A DNA stretch of 52,133 nucleotides from contig FLMG01000308.1 in NCBI GenBank assembly GCA_900088475.1, forward strand, positions 27,424 to 79,556, given 5' to 3'. The notes beneath the pieces are model-generated. The model saw nothing but the letters and a program-made list of their open reading frames with translations. It made no database searches and was not told where the DNA came from. The translations under genes were made by a program, and so were the position numbers. Origin of the DNA: Hyphochytrium catenoides. Its lineage: Eukaryota > Sar > Hyphochytriomycetes > Hyphochytriales > Hyphochytriaceae. This document shows positions 24,010-34,804 of the stretch, one piece after another. Each line of letters begins with the position of its first letter. Positions within the stretch are counted from its first letter, which is position 1.

Positions 24010-25276
24010 CTCTTCTGTTAATATCTCTGACGCCACCCTCTCTTCAGTGCTCTACTCTTCAACGTCTTCTCAAAGGGCCAAGAATCGTGGTCTGCTATGG
24101 TGTGCAGCGAGATAGAGATAAGAATCGCCGTTGTTCAAAGTCGAATTGATCTTGAAGCAGGAGCTGCAAAAGCTTGAGCAGCAGCAGGCCAAAGCTGTGC
24201 GTCTGTGTGTGTGATAATAAGAAAGTGGTGTCAAAGAAAGGAACCTGCTCTCCTGCTCAGTACTGCTGTCTCATTGCTTGCCTTTCCCCCCCTGTCGCCC
24301 TTGTGACAGCTGCCGCTCATTGATGCTCCTCCTCCAGCTCTTCCTAGTCCCAAGCTTCTGCGACGGCGGCGCTCCTGCCGCTCCTGCCGCTCCTGGCGCT
24401 CCTGCCGCTCCTGGCGCTTCGTTCGTTGGCTTTCGGTCTCCCTCTTCCCTGTTCTTATAATCTTCATTCACAAGGGGAGCCAATTATAGTCAAGTTACAC
24501 ATAATTGACACCATCAATTCTCGGCTCGCTAATTTGGCAGTGAGGGACCAGTTCTGCCCAAGGTTCAAGGTTATTTCATACAATTTTGTCAATTTCTCCA
24601 CCTAAGATATTCGTTAGTTGACAATTTTGATGAAGTTGACAAGTGAAGCTTTTTGTTCTTGGTGGGTGAAGGTCTCAGCTCTCAGCCCGGCAGCCAATCA
24701 GGAGGGACAACGCCTTGACATGCTCACTTCTCGCATGCTGATTGGTGGTGACGCTTCTCCTTCATCTCTCCAAAATAGAGCTACACGTGTTGGAGTGTGA
24801 TACCCTTATAATCCCTAGGCATCGGTGGAGTAATAATGAGGTGAGGTATCTCTCTGTGTCGGTGATGATAGGATTGTAACGGCTCGCCGTCTGATCCTGA
24901 TGAGTGCACTTTGCCATGAGATTGTCGCGCGTATCTTTGGAAGCCGCTAGCTGCTGAGTGACTTCTATTATGCGGGAGGGCGACGTATGGCTCTCACAAC
25001 TGGAAGAACTCATCAAGGTAGAGGTGGATGAAAGACATCACGGAGGCCACAGCGCTTTGTTGGCCTACCTAGCCATGTAAAGAACTCTGGATGAAGACAA
25101 AAGATGACCTTCGTTATGTTACTGATAGGCAGGAGGTCCTACTCGTCGCTGTAGAACTCAAAAGAGGCAGTAATAAGGGAGCACTGCTACATGGTCGTCC
25201 CCCTGTCTGCTTGGTCTGAACGGGCACTCTTATTTTACAGAGTGGCCAAGGTTGTCAATAACCGAAACGAAAGCTG
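24010..25276. other. Intergenic region upstream of the amino acid transporter
   Basis: These 1.27 kb lie between the transporter start and the stop of the next minus-strand gene. They hold the transporter 5' UTR and promoter, a 9-bp tandem repeat (24371-24415) and AT-rich sequence around 24480-24640. No convincing gene was seen. Frames across the tandem repeat give Arg-Gln-Glu or Gly-Ala-rich peptides that are repeat artefacts. Confidence 0.5.
24371..24415 (+). repeat. Tandem repeat, five copies of a 9-bp unit (GCTCCTGCC/GCTCCTGGC)
   Basis: Five head-to-tail copies of a 9-mer run from 24371 to 24415. Copies 3 and 5 carry GGC instead of GCC at the end. The unit is a multiple of three, so it stays open in all frames and creates spurious peptides on the minus strand. 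It lies about 360 bp upstream of the transporter start and may fall in its 5' UTR. Confidence 0.85.
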
Positions 25277-27553
25277 CTAATAGATATCTGGGATGCCAAG
25301 TATCGCAGGTTGACTTGCACAGGATAAGAGCACACTTTCTGTCACCTCCGGCTCATACCTCACTGTGTTCTTGGTTATAACTGCGACACTTCCGTCAGCG
25401 TCCGTGACGGGCTGAAGCGAGAACCAGTTGACATAGCCCAGCACCCGGTGCTGCCCATACTGAAGCATCACAAAGCCTTCAGCGGCCAAGTTCATTGACT
25501 CGCACAACAGAGTCCCTGGAACTTTCGCACGGGTAATTTGATAGGCTTCGCCTTTAGCAAAAGCCAACCGGCATCTCTGCAAGACCTCGCACAGCGTCTG
25601 GCTCGAGGCCAATTTGTCCTCGCTCCTCTGGAGCATTGCACCGCGAAGGTGCATTCGGTTAAAGCCTGAGAACATGAAGGCTAACAGGCTCCCATTACGC
25701 ATAAAGTAGGTCTGGACCACAGCCATGAGAGCTACAGCGCCCACCGCGCATATCGTGAACCAGCCGAACATAAAGTAGTATAAGGTGACGTAGCTCATCT
25801 GGGAGGTATAGACCTTGATGATGCTGTTCACATAGTGACGTACAACCTTGCCCACCCAGTTATAGCCCTGGAAAAGGTCCATACCACGGGAGTTGACATA
25901 GGTAGGAATGTAGGTCCAGACCACAGGGAGAGTGACCAGAAACAAGTCCTCCGCAAAGTCTACAGAGTAATCTTTAGATACGATGATGTTGATCACCAGT
26001 GTACAGATCCTCAAGAGTAAAGCGCATGGCCAGATGATCCGAGCGATAGACATGTATTTGAGGACCACGATGATGTACGCTGTGTTGCCCGTGTAGATCA
26101 GCTGTTGACAGAACATCACAATGTCTTCCACGCTCATGATGGTCTCAAAGGTCAGAAGGCTGAGGATGACCAAATCCCGACGTTCTCGCTTATGAATAAC
26201 AAGTCCAAGGGATCGAGATGACGCCCAGTCCCACAGCTTACGGTTCTGGCCTGCCAGTGCAACGTAAAGAGGGAAATAGATCGACCGCATACGATAGGCA
26301 AAGACCACAAGGAGAATGGCGACTCTCGCATAGTCCTTGTACCAAGATCGGATCTGCGTCAGGTCGCCCTCTGAGTAGTGATGGGTGCTGATAGTAACAT
26401 TCATTCCGTCCTCCGTCCATGTCATATTGTTATCCCTCGCTGTGGACGTCGTGCGAGCGGTCCATGGCGCTGCTGTGTCGCCGTACCAAGCATACGTTGT
26501 GATGTGGGTCGCTGCTCCGCCGATGTGGATGTCAGTAGAGCAGCCTAGAAGTTCCTCGAGGCTGAAGACCGGCGTTCTATAGTCGAGAGCCAGGCTAGTG
26601 AAGGCCAGGGTGCCGCCGTCTTTAGAGATATTGGCAATCAGCACCTCTTGAATATCCGTCTTCTTGTCGAAGATATAAAAGCCGCCGAACTCTCGACACC
26701 ATTTTGATGCCTCAGTCCGGCTGATGCGATAGTTGATGACTCTTCCCTTCATTGTGGTGTAGGAGTCACACGGAAAGACATCTCCCTCGCCGACTAGCTG
26801 CAGACAAGATCTGCTCAATGAGCTGGTTTGCACTGACCATTGGGTGGTCTTATACCGCTCACTAGGGATCCAGATATGCTGGCTATCCTTGGTCGTGCAG
26901 TTGCCAAAGAAGTTTCCAATGTGCTGATTAGCTTCTTTATCAAGAGGATAGTATGAGCGGCAACTGCCACCAGCCAAGGATCCTGTCCCATACACTGGGA
27001 GCTCGTAGTAGCAACCCTTAAAATTCTTTTCATCCATCTTACACGGAAGAGCATCCTCTATCCGGAAGACATTCTTAACCCGCAGCTCCCAGACAGCCTC
27101 CTGATTGTCGCTGTCAGTATACAGATAGTAGCCATACAGCGTCTTTGCCGGGTCCAGGATGGAGTTGAACGTGGACATAAGCCACATAAAGAAGCCAAAG
27201 AGTATCAGAAGGTTCTGCAGAAGTCTCCGTAATGGGTTAGTCGTTCGGCCTCCCGCTGGACCCTTCCGTGAGCGATACGCATCGCCGCCGCCTCCGCTTG
27301 TTGCCGAGTTGCTCTGGTTCTTGTTATTGTTCAGGTTAGCTGCTCCTCCTGCTGCTGCGGATGAATTGAAGAGAGAGGAGGAGACGGGCTCCACGCGCGA
27401 CATATTAGTGGTACTCTTCTCTTCGTCTTCAGCGGTCAGTGTTGGTTGTTTTGTTGTTTCTTCTATGGCACTGGCGCTGACTTTGATGCGTGACCCTCTC
27501 AGCGTGCCCAGTCGACTTGTCGATGGAGCAGGTGGTCCTAACGATAAGCCCAT
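25277..27553 (-). CDS. Polytopic membrane protein of unknown family, 758 aa
   Basis: Single-exon frame from the ATG at 27553 (MGLSLGPPAPSTSR). I do not recognise the family. The N-terminal 110 residues are polar and low-complexity (Asn/Ser/Gly runs). A first membrane helix (LLQNLLILFGFFMWLMSTF, about 110-130) is followed by a region of about 300 residues with many cysteines and acceptor sites such as NMT and NVT, which looks extracellular. From about residue 415 several hydrophobic helices follow (ARVAILLVVFAYRM, YIIVVLKYMSIARIIWPCAL, TICAVGAVALMAVVQTYF), then a tail of about 130 residues that looks cytosolic. This resembles a receptor or channel-associated layout, but no diagnostic motif was seen. 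The uninterrupted 2.3 kb frame and clear hydropathy pattern make a real gene very likely. Confidence 0.85.
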   Translation of the reverse strand: MGLSLGPPAPSTSRLGTLRGSRIKVSASAIEETTKQPTLTAEDEEKSTTNMSRVEPVSSSLFNSSAAAGGAANLNNNKNQSNSATSGGGGDAYRSRKGPAGGRTTNPLRRLLQNLLILFGFFMWLMSTFNSILDPAKTLYGYYLYTDSDNQEAVWELRVKNVFRIEDALPCKMDEKNFKGCYYELPVYGTGSLAGGSCRSYYPLDKEANQHIGNFFGNCTTKDSQHIWIPSERYKTTQWSVQTSSLSRSCLQLVGEGDVFPCDSYTTMKGRVINYRISRTEASKWCREFGGFYIFDKKTDIQEVLIANISKDGGTLAFTSLALDYRTPVFSLEELLGCSTDIHIGGAATHITTYAWYGDTAAPWTARTTSTARDNNMTWTEDGMNVTISTHHYSEGDLTQIRSWYKDYARVAILLVVFAYRMRSIYFPLYVALAGQNRKLWDWASSRSLGLVIHKRERRDLVILSLLTFETIMSVEDIVMFCQQLIYTGNTAYIIVVLKYMSIARIIWPCALLLRICTLVINIIVSKDYSVDFAEDLFLVTLPVVWTYIPTYVNSRGMDLFQGYNWVGKVVRHYVNSIIKVYTSQMSYVTLYYFMFGWFTICAVGAVALMAVVQTYFMRNGSLLAFMFSGFNRMHLRGAMLQRSEDKLASSQTLCEVLQRCRLAFAKGEAYQITRAKVPGTLLCESMNLAAEGFVMLQYGQHRVLGYVNWFSLQPVTDADGSVAVITKNTVRYEPEVTESVLLSCASQPAILGIPDIY

Positions 27554-30500
27554 GCTTCTAGGCTGTTAGTTCTTTTTTAAGCTGACGCTCCCGTCAGCAG
27601 CGAAAGGAGGACAATAACGTGAGGCGAAGAAGGGTGCAGCAACAGATGCAACGCCTAGACTATTGACCAGAAGATCCATCGTCTGAATGAAGACGAAAGC
27701 TACAAAGCTTATTGCACATCAAGGATGTACCGGCGCCAAATTGAAGAATGACAACATGGAACCAAACGATGGAGCTGTCAATGTCAGTCGGGCGAGAGAA
27801 GTAAGAGGCCACTCTCTCTGGCCCCTCGCTCTATGTCTCCCATCATCACTGTTTTCTGCGAAGACGGAAGAATAACCACCAATGCATATTTCCCATATTT
27901 ACTAGCGGCTACGGTCACCACCGACTTGGTCACGCCAACCGCTTGAGTTTATAGAAGAAGCTGTGTTGATGATATGCTTAGGTAACCCACTCCGTACAAT
28001 GTTCTGTCTCTCTCATCAAACGCCCATCTCCCTCCTCCCCTTTGCCGACGAGGGAGGAACGAAGGGAGGAAGATTTATGGGGCGGTGGGTCTCAGTGGGG
28101 AGAAGAGGAGGAAAGGCTCCATCTTGCCTGCAATTGTTGCTCTCATGATGTGAGCTAATGAGCTAGGAAGTGATAAAGAATAGAAACTGCTGTCCTTCGC
28201 CGGAAAAGGGAGACAGGCTCGCTAGCAACCTTAACATAGTAGCAGTGGCTGGACGGAACCTTGTTGTGAACAGGAGGGAGGGGCAGGTACATCCATCTTT
28301 CCTTCAGCCAGGCCTGTTCTTCAGCGTAATAACGGCAAACAGAGGCAAGTAGGGCCACGTCTCATCATCTCCTCTGCTAACCTCTGCCTGGATGAGGGAA
28401 GAAGTCAGTAGTTAGAAACTGGAGAAGGAGGAGGAGAGGCCGATGGGATGATGATAGGATGACAAAGACGGAGGAGGAGCGACGAGAGGCACTAGGCAGA
28501 ACAAGGAGTTGAGCTAGCTCAGGGATGAAACGGTGTCATAAAGTAAGGGACAACAAGCCTGGTAGTACAGCCGTCAAAGCGCGAGGAGGTGGGCGTTTCA
28601 GGGCCTTTATAACGGCCAGCTTTGCCCCTTCCGCCTCCCACCTGGTACAGTACATTATCTATGGAGTCGCTCCTCCTATTGCTGTCTTCTACCTGCCATT
28701 TGCTGTTTCTTTCATCAGTGTCATCATGATCTAGAGGAAGGAAGAAGGACCGTGATGATGTTGATGGTCATTATGTCCCGGCGTAGCTCCTCTCTCTTCT
28801 GACTGACTCTCGTTACGCTTGGCGGCGAGAAGCCTAACATAATGATGGTGCTACTGGTGCCAACTGCTGCTGGCTGTTGCTTGCTTTTATTAACAGCTGA
28901 AATGACAATGGTATAATCTATCCGTGGTTCCTCTGGGTCTACAGATGATGTCAGCAGAGAGGCAGTTGTTCTCGTCACTATATCAGGGCTCGCTATAGCA
29001 GTGGAACACATCATTTGCCTTGTTTTCTTCAGGATTCAACCTCACATCGCTAGGTCGCTGGCAAGTTTTATGATGCTTGATAGTAGCATCAGGTTATTCA
29101 TCAATCGTACGCCCTCCTCTTCACTTCTCCTCGTCTTTCTTACACTTACTACTGCTTACCCCTTCAACAGACGACGGTCGTTGTTATTGTTGAATAAGGA
29201 ACATGCTGGTGTTCCCTGCCACCACCAGTGCCAGGCAAAAAGGTCCAGATGCCTGTTATCTCTCTGCGCTTGCTTTTATCGTCAGTCTCATCGGTCCTCA
29301 GCCATCATAATAAACATGATACTCTGAGTTGGCACCACTAGTGCAAGCCCTTGCTGCCTGCAGCGAAAGTTGACAGCTGTTGCCATGCCTTACTCTGATC
29401 TCAGGGTGGCAGCAGATAGACGACAGACAAGGAAGACAGAAGGTTACTAGAAGATGACGCCGCCTAAGACGCACGAAAAAGAGGAGGCAGGAGCAGCAAG
29501 AACTTGATATCGATGCGACCCCTATAGTTTCAGTGGCCAAGGCACCGGCCACAGAGCCTAAACCTGAGAAAGATTAGACCCCGCCGGCCCGACTAATCTA
29601 CGACGGAAGACGCTGCTAGGAAGTGTTCTTGGCATACAAAGTCATCATCCGCGGGCTAATAAACTCCTGATCCCACGAGCTCCTATCCCCGAACGAGAAG
29701 AATGTTGAAGACTAGAGTCAACCTCAGCATCAGCTTGCTTTTATTGCCCTTCTCGTAGCCTGTGATGACTGAGTTGTCTCCTCTCTCTCCACAAATGATA
29801 TGCAGGAAGGCCCATCATCAGGAGGACTGTCGAAACTCTTATTCTATCCAAGGAGTAGTTAGCAGTGACCACCTGGGCCACCGTCACGTGCATAACTAGG
29901 GTAGCTAGCCGCGCGAGCTCCTCTTGTCGATATAATAGGAGTGAACGAGGAGGACGGGCATGTTTAATTGTTTTCCTTCCCTTTGTTGCTGAGCTCTTTA
30001 CTAGAAGGATCTGAGGGTTACCGAGATATGTAGCTAGCAATCACCTCCAACCTTCTTCAGATCTCGTGCCATCTTGGATGGCCCATGTTAATAAAGAGAC
30101 GGCTTCTTGTTGCGTCCATAATGCGGATTATAGACAGGAGGAGGATGCGGCGAAGAAAGAGGGTCTATGTGTGAGACATTACTCTGGCAACGACACCAGT
30201 CTTCTTCCGTTTAGTGGCTCTTTGCTGTTGGAGGCTTAAGCTTTATTGAGATTATATTACTGACGAGCAGGAAGTTTTGCGACCTATACAAAGCAAAGGT
30301 GTAGACTTCTGCAGATAATATCGTTCTTCTTGTTGAGAAGCAAGGTTCATTGCCTTCCTCTCACAGTCACTCAGCCGCAGCAAAGGCCAGCCAAGTAGTA
30401 GGAGAATAATAGAGCCAAAACCAGGAAGAATCAGACCCCGCAGGATGATGGGAATGATGGAATTGAGAGCTTCAGGACTATGGTAAAAAGAATATGACCA

Positions 30501-31958
30501 TCGCGCAACTAACTAAACCTGGAAACTGGCCTTCCGAAGAAGCATCATCAGTTAATCGATCGGTGCGTGAGGGCCGCTGCCCTTGGTCTAGACCTCTATT
30601 CGACCTGACCTCGTCAAACAGGATGGCCAGCGGTAGCTAAGCAGCACTCACTAACGACGCTCACTCATCCAACGCATGCTGAATAGCAGCATCAAGAATA
30701 GAATGAGTTGAAGATGATGGTGGAGTTTCTCTTCCTTAGTCCTGTGTCTGACCATATTGTGACGTCCGAGTCCACACCCTTCCTACCAAAGCTTAAAAGG
30801 AAGAAGGCCCCGTATCAACAGCCATTGACTGTAGATTCTAGTATTGTTGTCGTTGCACTGCATCACCGACCCGGCGGTTGTCTTCCATGATGTTCTAATC
30901 TTGTACGACCTCCTTCTCCTGGTGGTTGCTGCCTGCATCATTCTCTTCCCTCATGACATTATCTTTGCCTCTGCTCTATCTTACATCTATCATCTTCTCT
31001 TCCTTCCCTGACCATATCTCTTCTCGTCGATATAGTTCTACTTCGCCGCCTGCTTCTTCCCTTTCGTTCGTCAACCTCATGGCCAAGCGCCACCACGACG
31101 AAGACCAGAAGAAGCCCCAAAAGAGTGGCGACGACAGCGCCAGCGCCAGGCAGCAAGCAGTCGGGCCGATAGGTTCAGAAACTGCCGCGACGTTTGGTGT
31201 CGTCGCCTGTTCATCTCACAGGAACCAACTGGGCTGAGACAGAGTGGACAAGATGGTAGAGAGGTAGAGGAGGGAGATTGGAAGGGCTAGAGATGCGTCT
31301 AAGAGTAACTGCCTGTGTGTTTGTCCCTGTACGAGAGGTGTATGTCGCCGCCCCAACACCGAGTGCGTCCGACCGCCGTGATGCTGTCGTTCCAGGCTAA
31401 GCCGCAGCGACAACTCCTTTAATAGTAGCGGTTCAGAATAAGCTTCTATATTATGGCAGAATAACTTTATTATGAGCTGGTTTATCCCATATCCTCCGCC
31501 AAAAAAGTGTGAAGTCTTAGGATCTGCTGTGGGGTCAGGTCAGGGCTTTTCAGAACCGGTGCCCTCGAGACAGAGCGGTATAAGAGAGAGACAGATCAGA
31601 GGGGATAAAAATATACTAAGGGTGTACAGGTCTTATTGTTCAGACAGAGGGGTACATAGATCTTTATGACGGGATATACATAGAGGAGTGCTTCGTTAGG
31701 CTGACGAAAAGAAGGAGAGGAGGGGAGAGGACGGACAAGTGGGCAGTGTATGGGCTCAAGGACGGGCCAGAGAGGAAGAGTAAACAGAGCCAAAGGAAGG
31801 AAAGGTAGAGGAAAAAGATGACGCCACATTCAGAAGCGTGATAAAGCGGTTTATCCTTAGGTAGGAAGGTGCCATAATATTAGTCTTTCCGCTCTGGATA
31901 CGGAATTGTATCAGAGAGATAACAGAAGGTAAACCTCAAGCACTGACAGTGCAGTGGA

Positions 31959-32004
<46 letters not shown>

Positions 32005-32576
32005 GAGAGAGAGAGAGAAGAGAGAGAGAGAGCGAGCAAGCAGAGAAGAGAGAGGGCGAGCGGAGAAAAGAGAGAAAGAAAGAGAAGAGAAAAGAAACGA
32101 GAGAGAGAGAACGAGAGAGAAAGCGATGAAACTGGCTGTTGCTGTTGGGTCAGGTCTGGCTGGGCCCAAGTGCCGCCGTCACTTCGCGCCTCGAAAGCAC
32201 TCGACCTTGCTCTCCGACAATCTCATACTTGTCTGCTATCCGCTATCTTACTACTGAACTAACTCTCTGGTGCAGCTCCCGTTCTCTCTACGACCCCTGC
32301 AGATGAGAAAGGTTCGATGAGCTTCTGGCTGATGGGTTGGAGTCTTCTGAGCAGGGAATAGCTATAGTCCTAGCTCTTTCTGATCATTGCTTTACCTCTT
32401 GAGGTCCCGCGTGCCATCTGAAATCTGCGAATTGACTGTAGAAGGCGAAAGAGCAGGGCTTTTGAGTATTGGTGTCACTCCTGCAAAGCCTCTCTAGCAG
32501 ATTCTACCCTTTGGCCGTGGCCGATAGCTGTCCTCCTTCACGGGCTGAAGGACTCTTACCCTGCTTTGACGAAGCT
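27554..32576. other. Gene-poor stretch of about 5 kb
   Basis: No recognisable gene lies here. Many short frames occur, none with a known domain. The most protein-like is a minus-strand frame at 30959-31156 carrying one hydrophobic helix (AVVATLLGLLLVFVVVAL) followed by a basic stretch, which could be an exon of an unrecognised membrane-protein gene. Another is a minus-strand frame at 29741-30040 with two weakly hydrophobic stretches. The right end contains the GA microsatellite (31958-32122) and the 5' flank of the next gene. Confidence 0.45.
31958..32122 (+). repeat. (GA)n microsatellite and flanking GA-rich tract
   Basis: A long run of GA dinucleotides with a few interruptions begins at 31958 and grades into GA/GAA-rich sequence up to 32122. 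It lies about 450 bp upstream of the next plus-strand gene. Frames across it encode only Arg-Glu or Leu-Ser repeats and are not genes. Confidence 0.9.
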
Positions 32577-33575
32577 ATGAGAGCTTGCGCACGAGCGACG
32601 CTGAGCGCTTTGCTTCTCGGTAGCGTCCTCCCTGCGCTCACCGGCGCTCAGCAAAGCGCGGCGCAGATCTGCTCTTTGCCCTGTGACAGATCAAACAGTC
32701 AGGACATCTGCAACCCCTCCACAAATCCCGGTTCGCCGTGCCCTCCTTGCCGTGTACCCAAGACCACGGTTGGAAGCGTAGCATGGGATTGTTACGCAAG
32801 ACAGGCAGGCAGAAGTGACTGCTCGGTGCTCTTCGGCGCCCCGGCACCTAAGGCCGTAGACTGCAGCAACGTTGACACGTTGGCAACAACCACTATCGCC
32901 CCCACCACCTCCACATCTGGGCCGACTACATCTCAACCTTCAACCAAGGCACCTACAGAGAGCTCCGAGTTAACAGAAAAGGTGGAGAAGCAGGCTTCTG
33001 AGGGGGAAAAGAGCTTCTTCTCCAGTACAACGGGCATCCTGGTTGTCGTCGGATCCGTCATTGCGTTGCTTCTTGTTGGGTTCTTTGTTGTCAGACACTT
33101 TAGGGACGGTTCATACCGATCAGACAGTGAAAGCTCCAGAGCGTACTTTGTGAGCCCGAAGACGAAGCAGATGATGGCTTCTACGCCAGATGTAGATAGG
33201 ACGCCCCTTGGTGGAGCCCCTTACCAGGTTCTGCAGCAGCAACAGCAAGTGCCAGCTATTTTCTATGGCCGGCCGGATCCTTCACCCGTGAAGTCAGATG
33301 GCACTCTCTATGGGGTTGTGCCACCGCCCCCTCCCCACGTAGCGGCGCAGCAGGCGGCGGAGGGCTATGGTCAAGATGAAGTAACGCTAGCAGATAGAAT
33401 CGCCCAGCTGAGGAACCGGAAGGCCTCCGCAGAGAGCATTGAGTTAGGGCTAGACCGGGTAAATGCTGATGAACGGGAGTCTGAAATGTCCGCGTCCGAG
33501 GTGGAGATTGACATGATACGAGCTACGAGAACGGACAGGACCCGGGCGTACTCTGCGGAGTCTACAGAGCTGTAG
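32577..33575 (+). CDS. Type I membrane protein with Cys-rich ectodomain, 332 aa
   Basis: The frame is open further upstream, but the first ATG is at 32577. It begins a typical signal peptide (MRACARATLSALLLGSVLP, cleavage near Ala-Gln-Gln). The mature ectodomain carries about nine cysteines in roughly 70 residues (ICSLPCDRSNSQDIC and on), then a Thr/Ser/Pro-rich stalk likely to be O-glycosylated. One membrane helix follows (GILVVVGSVIALLLVGFFVV), then a cytosolic tail of about 120 residues with a Gln run, a Pro run and Ser/Glu-rich segments. I recognise no named domain. The layout suggests a cell-surface adhesion or receptor protein. No intron is needed. Confidence 0.82.
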   Translation: MRACARATLSALLLGSVLPALTGAQQSAAQICSLPCDRSNSQDICNPSTNPGSPCPPCRVPKTTVGSVAWDCYARQAGRSDCSVLFGAPAPKAVDCSNVDTLATTTIAPTTSTSGPTTSQPSTKAPTESSELTEKVEKQASEGEKSFFSSTTGILVVVGSVIALLLVGFFVVRHFRDGSYRSDSESSRAYFVSPKTKQMMASTPDVDRTPLGGAPYQVLQQQQQVPAIFYGRPDPSPVKSDGTLYGVVPPPPPHVAAQQAAEGYGQDEVTLADRIAQLRNRKASAESIELGLDRVNADERESEMSASEVEIDMIRATRTDRTRAYSAESTEL

Positions 33576-33759
33576 GACGCGGTCTGCATCATCTCTGTCA
33601 TGTCTGTACATAGCAGGTTTTGTTACTAGATGTGCCATATATGTGTTAGCATGGAAGGAGAGGATAGAGAGAGTGAGAAGGCACGAACTGGAGCGCGAGA
33701 GCAGTGCGTCAAGCTAGTACTCCGTCCCTATCTGTTAAGAAGTCTATAGAGCTGTCTGG

Positions 33760-34017
33760 CTATCGTTCTATTGCGTACACCACCCTTCTCCTTTGCTTGT
33801 CCTTGATATAAAGATAGAGAGCGGTGGATGAGAGAGCAATGGTAGAAGCTTTCACCAGGCGCCATCGCCACTTTCTCCTCTCTGCCCTTTCAATGAGCTT
33901 CTGCGCCTCAAGCAGGGCCTCTTGTTCCCTCTCGCGTCGCCACCTCCAGAAGATGAAAGCGAGGTATGAGGAGACTCCGACAGCTGTCACAGTTAGCAGC
34001 TGGCTCCTGAGAGACAT
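33760..34017 (-). CDS. Small two-helix membrane protein, 85 aa
   Basis: Single frame from the ATG at 34017 (MSLRSQLLTVTAVG). It has a hydrophobic helix near the N-terminus (VTAVGVSSYLAFIFW), a highly charged middle (WRREREQEALLEAQK) probably helical, a second hydrophobic helix (VKASTIALSSTALYLYI) and a basic C-terminus. This hairpin layout is typical of small organelle or ER membrane proteins. I do not recognise the family. It is convergent with the type I protein gene to its left and divergent from the MscS-like gene to its right. Confidence 0.55.
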   Translation of the reverse strand: MSLRSQLLTVTAVGVSSYLAFIFWRWRREREQEALLEAQKLIERAERRKWRWRLVKASTIALSSTALYLYIKDKQRRRVVYAIER

Positions 34018-34804
34018 GTTGTTGATGATATTATTTGATGTTATTTCCTGCGATGCTCTTGAGCAAGAGAGGAAGCCTTCTCAGATGGTAGCTGCTCGCG
34101 TCTTCACTCGCTTCTTCTCGCCGTGATGTGGGACTTCTTTCGTCCTTCACCACTCCAGCCCACAGAATTGGAAGCCGTAGACGCAAGCCAGCCCCAGCGA
34201 TGCGGTTGGTCGTCCTCTTGCTCCCAGGATCGGATCCCTTGTGTCAGTATCCCCCGCAGCTCTGTGCAGGTATAATCGGCGCTGGCTACTACTGGCGGCA
34301 GCTTCCACCCGCCTTTTGCTCCTGTCTCCTGTGCCAGCGTGGAAGTGGGGCGATGCTGCCGCCAGCTTCTTGAATACAGAGACGGCATCCCGTTAGCGGC
34401 TACCGATCGGAACAGCTTCGTCTGTCTTCACGCACTTTCCAGCTTTCCAGGCACTTTGCTGGCTGCTTCTCCAACGGAGGAGGAGGCGAAGAGACGAAGA
34501 GAAGGCGCGATACCGCAGCAGGAAGCAAGGAGAAGACAGATAAGCCACGACCAGTGCAGTGTCGCAGCGGGAGCTCAGAAAGGAACGCTCTTTCACGTCC
34601 TCGCTGCGGAGGGCGGTCATCCGCATCTGTCTGCGAGCCATCTGGGTGCGATGACCGCGAGGCACATGAGGTGCATGCTGACTGCCATCCGCCTGTCTTG
34701 CGAGACAAAAGCCTTAGCTGCTGCGTTCTTTTGAAAGGGATGTGAAAACTTTCTCTCGTAGCAATTGAAGGAAGAGAGTCGCTGGGAGAGCGCAGGACAG
34801 CAGG
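34018..34804. promoter_or_regulatory. Divergent intergenic region between the small membrane protein and MscS-like genes
   Basis: These 787 bp separate two divergent start codons, so they should hold both promoters. Short frames occur on both strands (for example 34339-34734 +), but they overlap each other and show no domain. No specific element was identified. Confidence 0.4.

Noticed and set aside
24231-24483. Minus-strand frames rich in Arg-Gln-Glu or Gly-Ala-Pro upstream of the transporter
   Set aside because: They are created by the five-copy 9-bp tandem repeat.
31949-32257. Arg-Glu repeat peptide frames across the GA tract
   Set aside because: They are products of a dinucleotide repeat that is open in several frames.
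34339-34734. Plus-strand frame of 131 codons in the divergent spacer
   Set aside because: Overlapping frames of similar length occur on the minus strand, and none has a domain or hydrophobic pattern.
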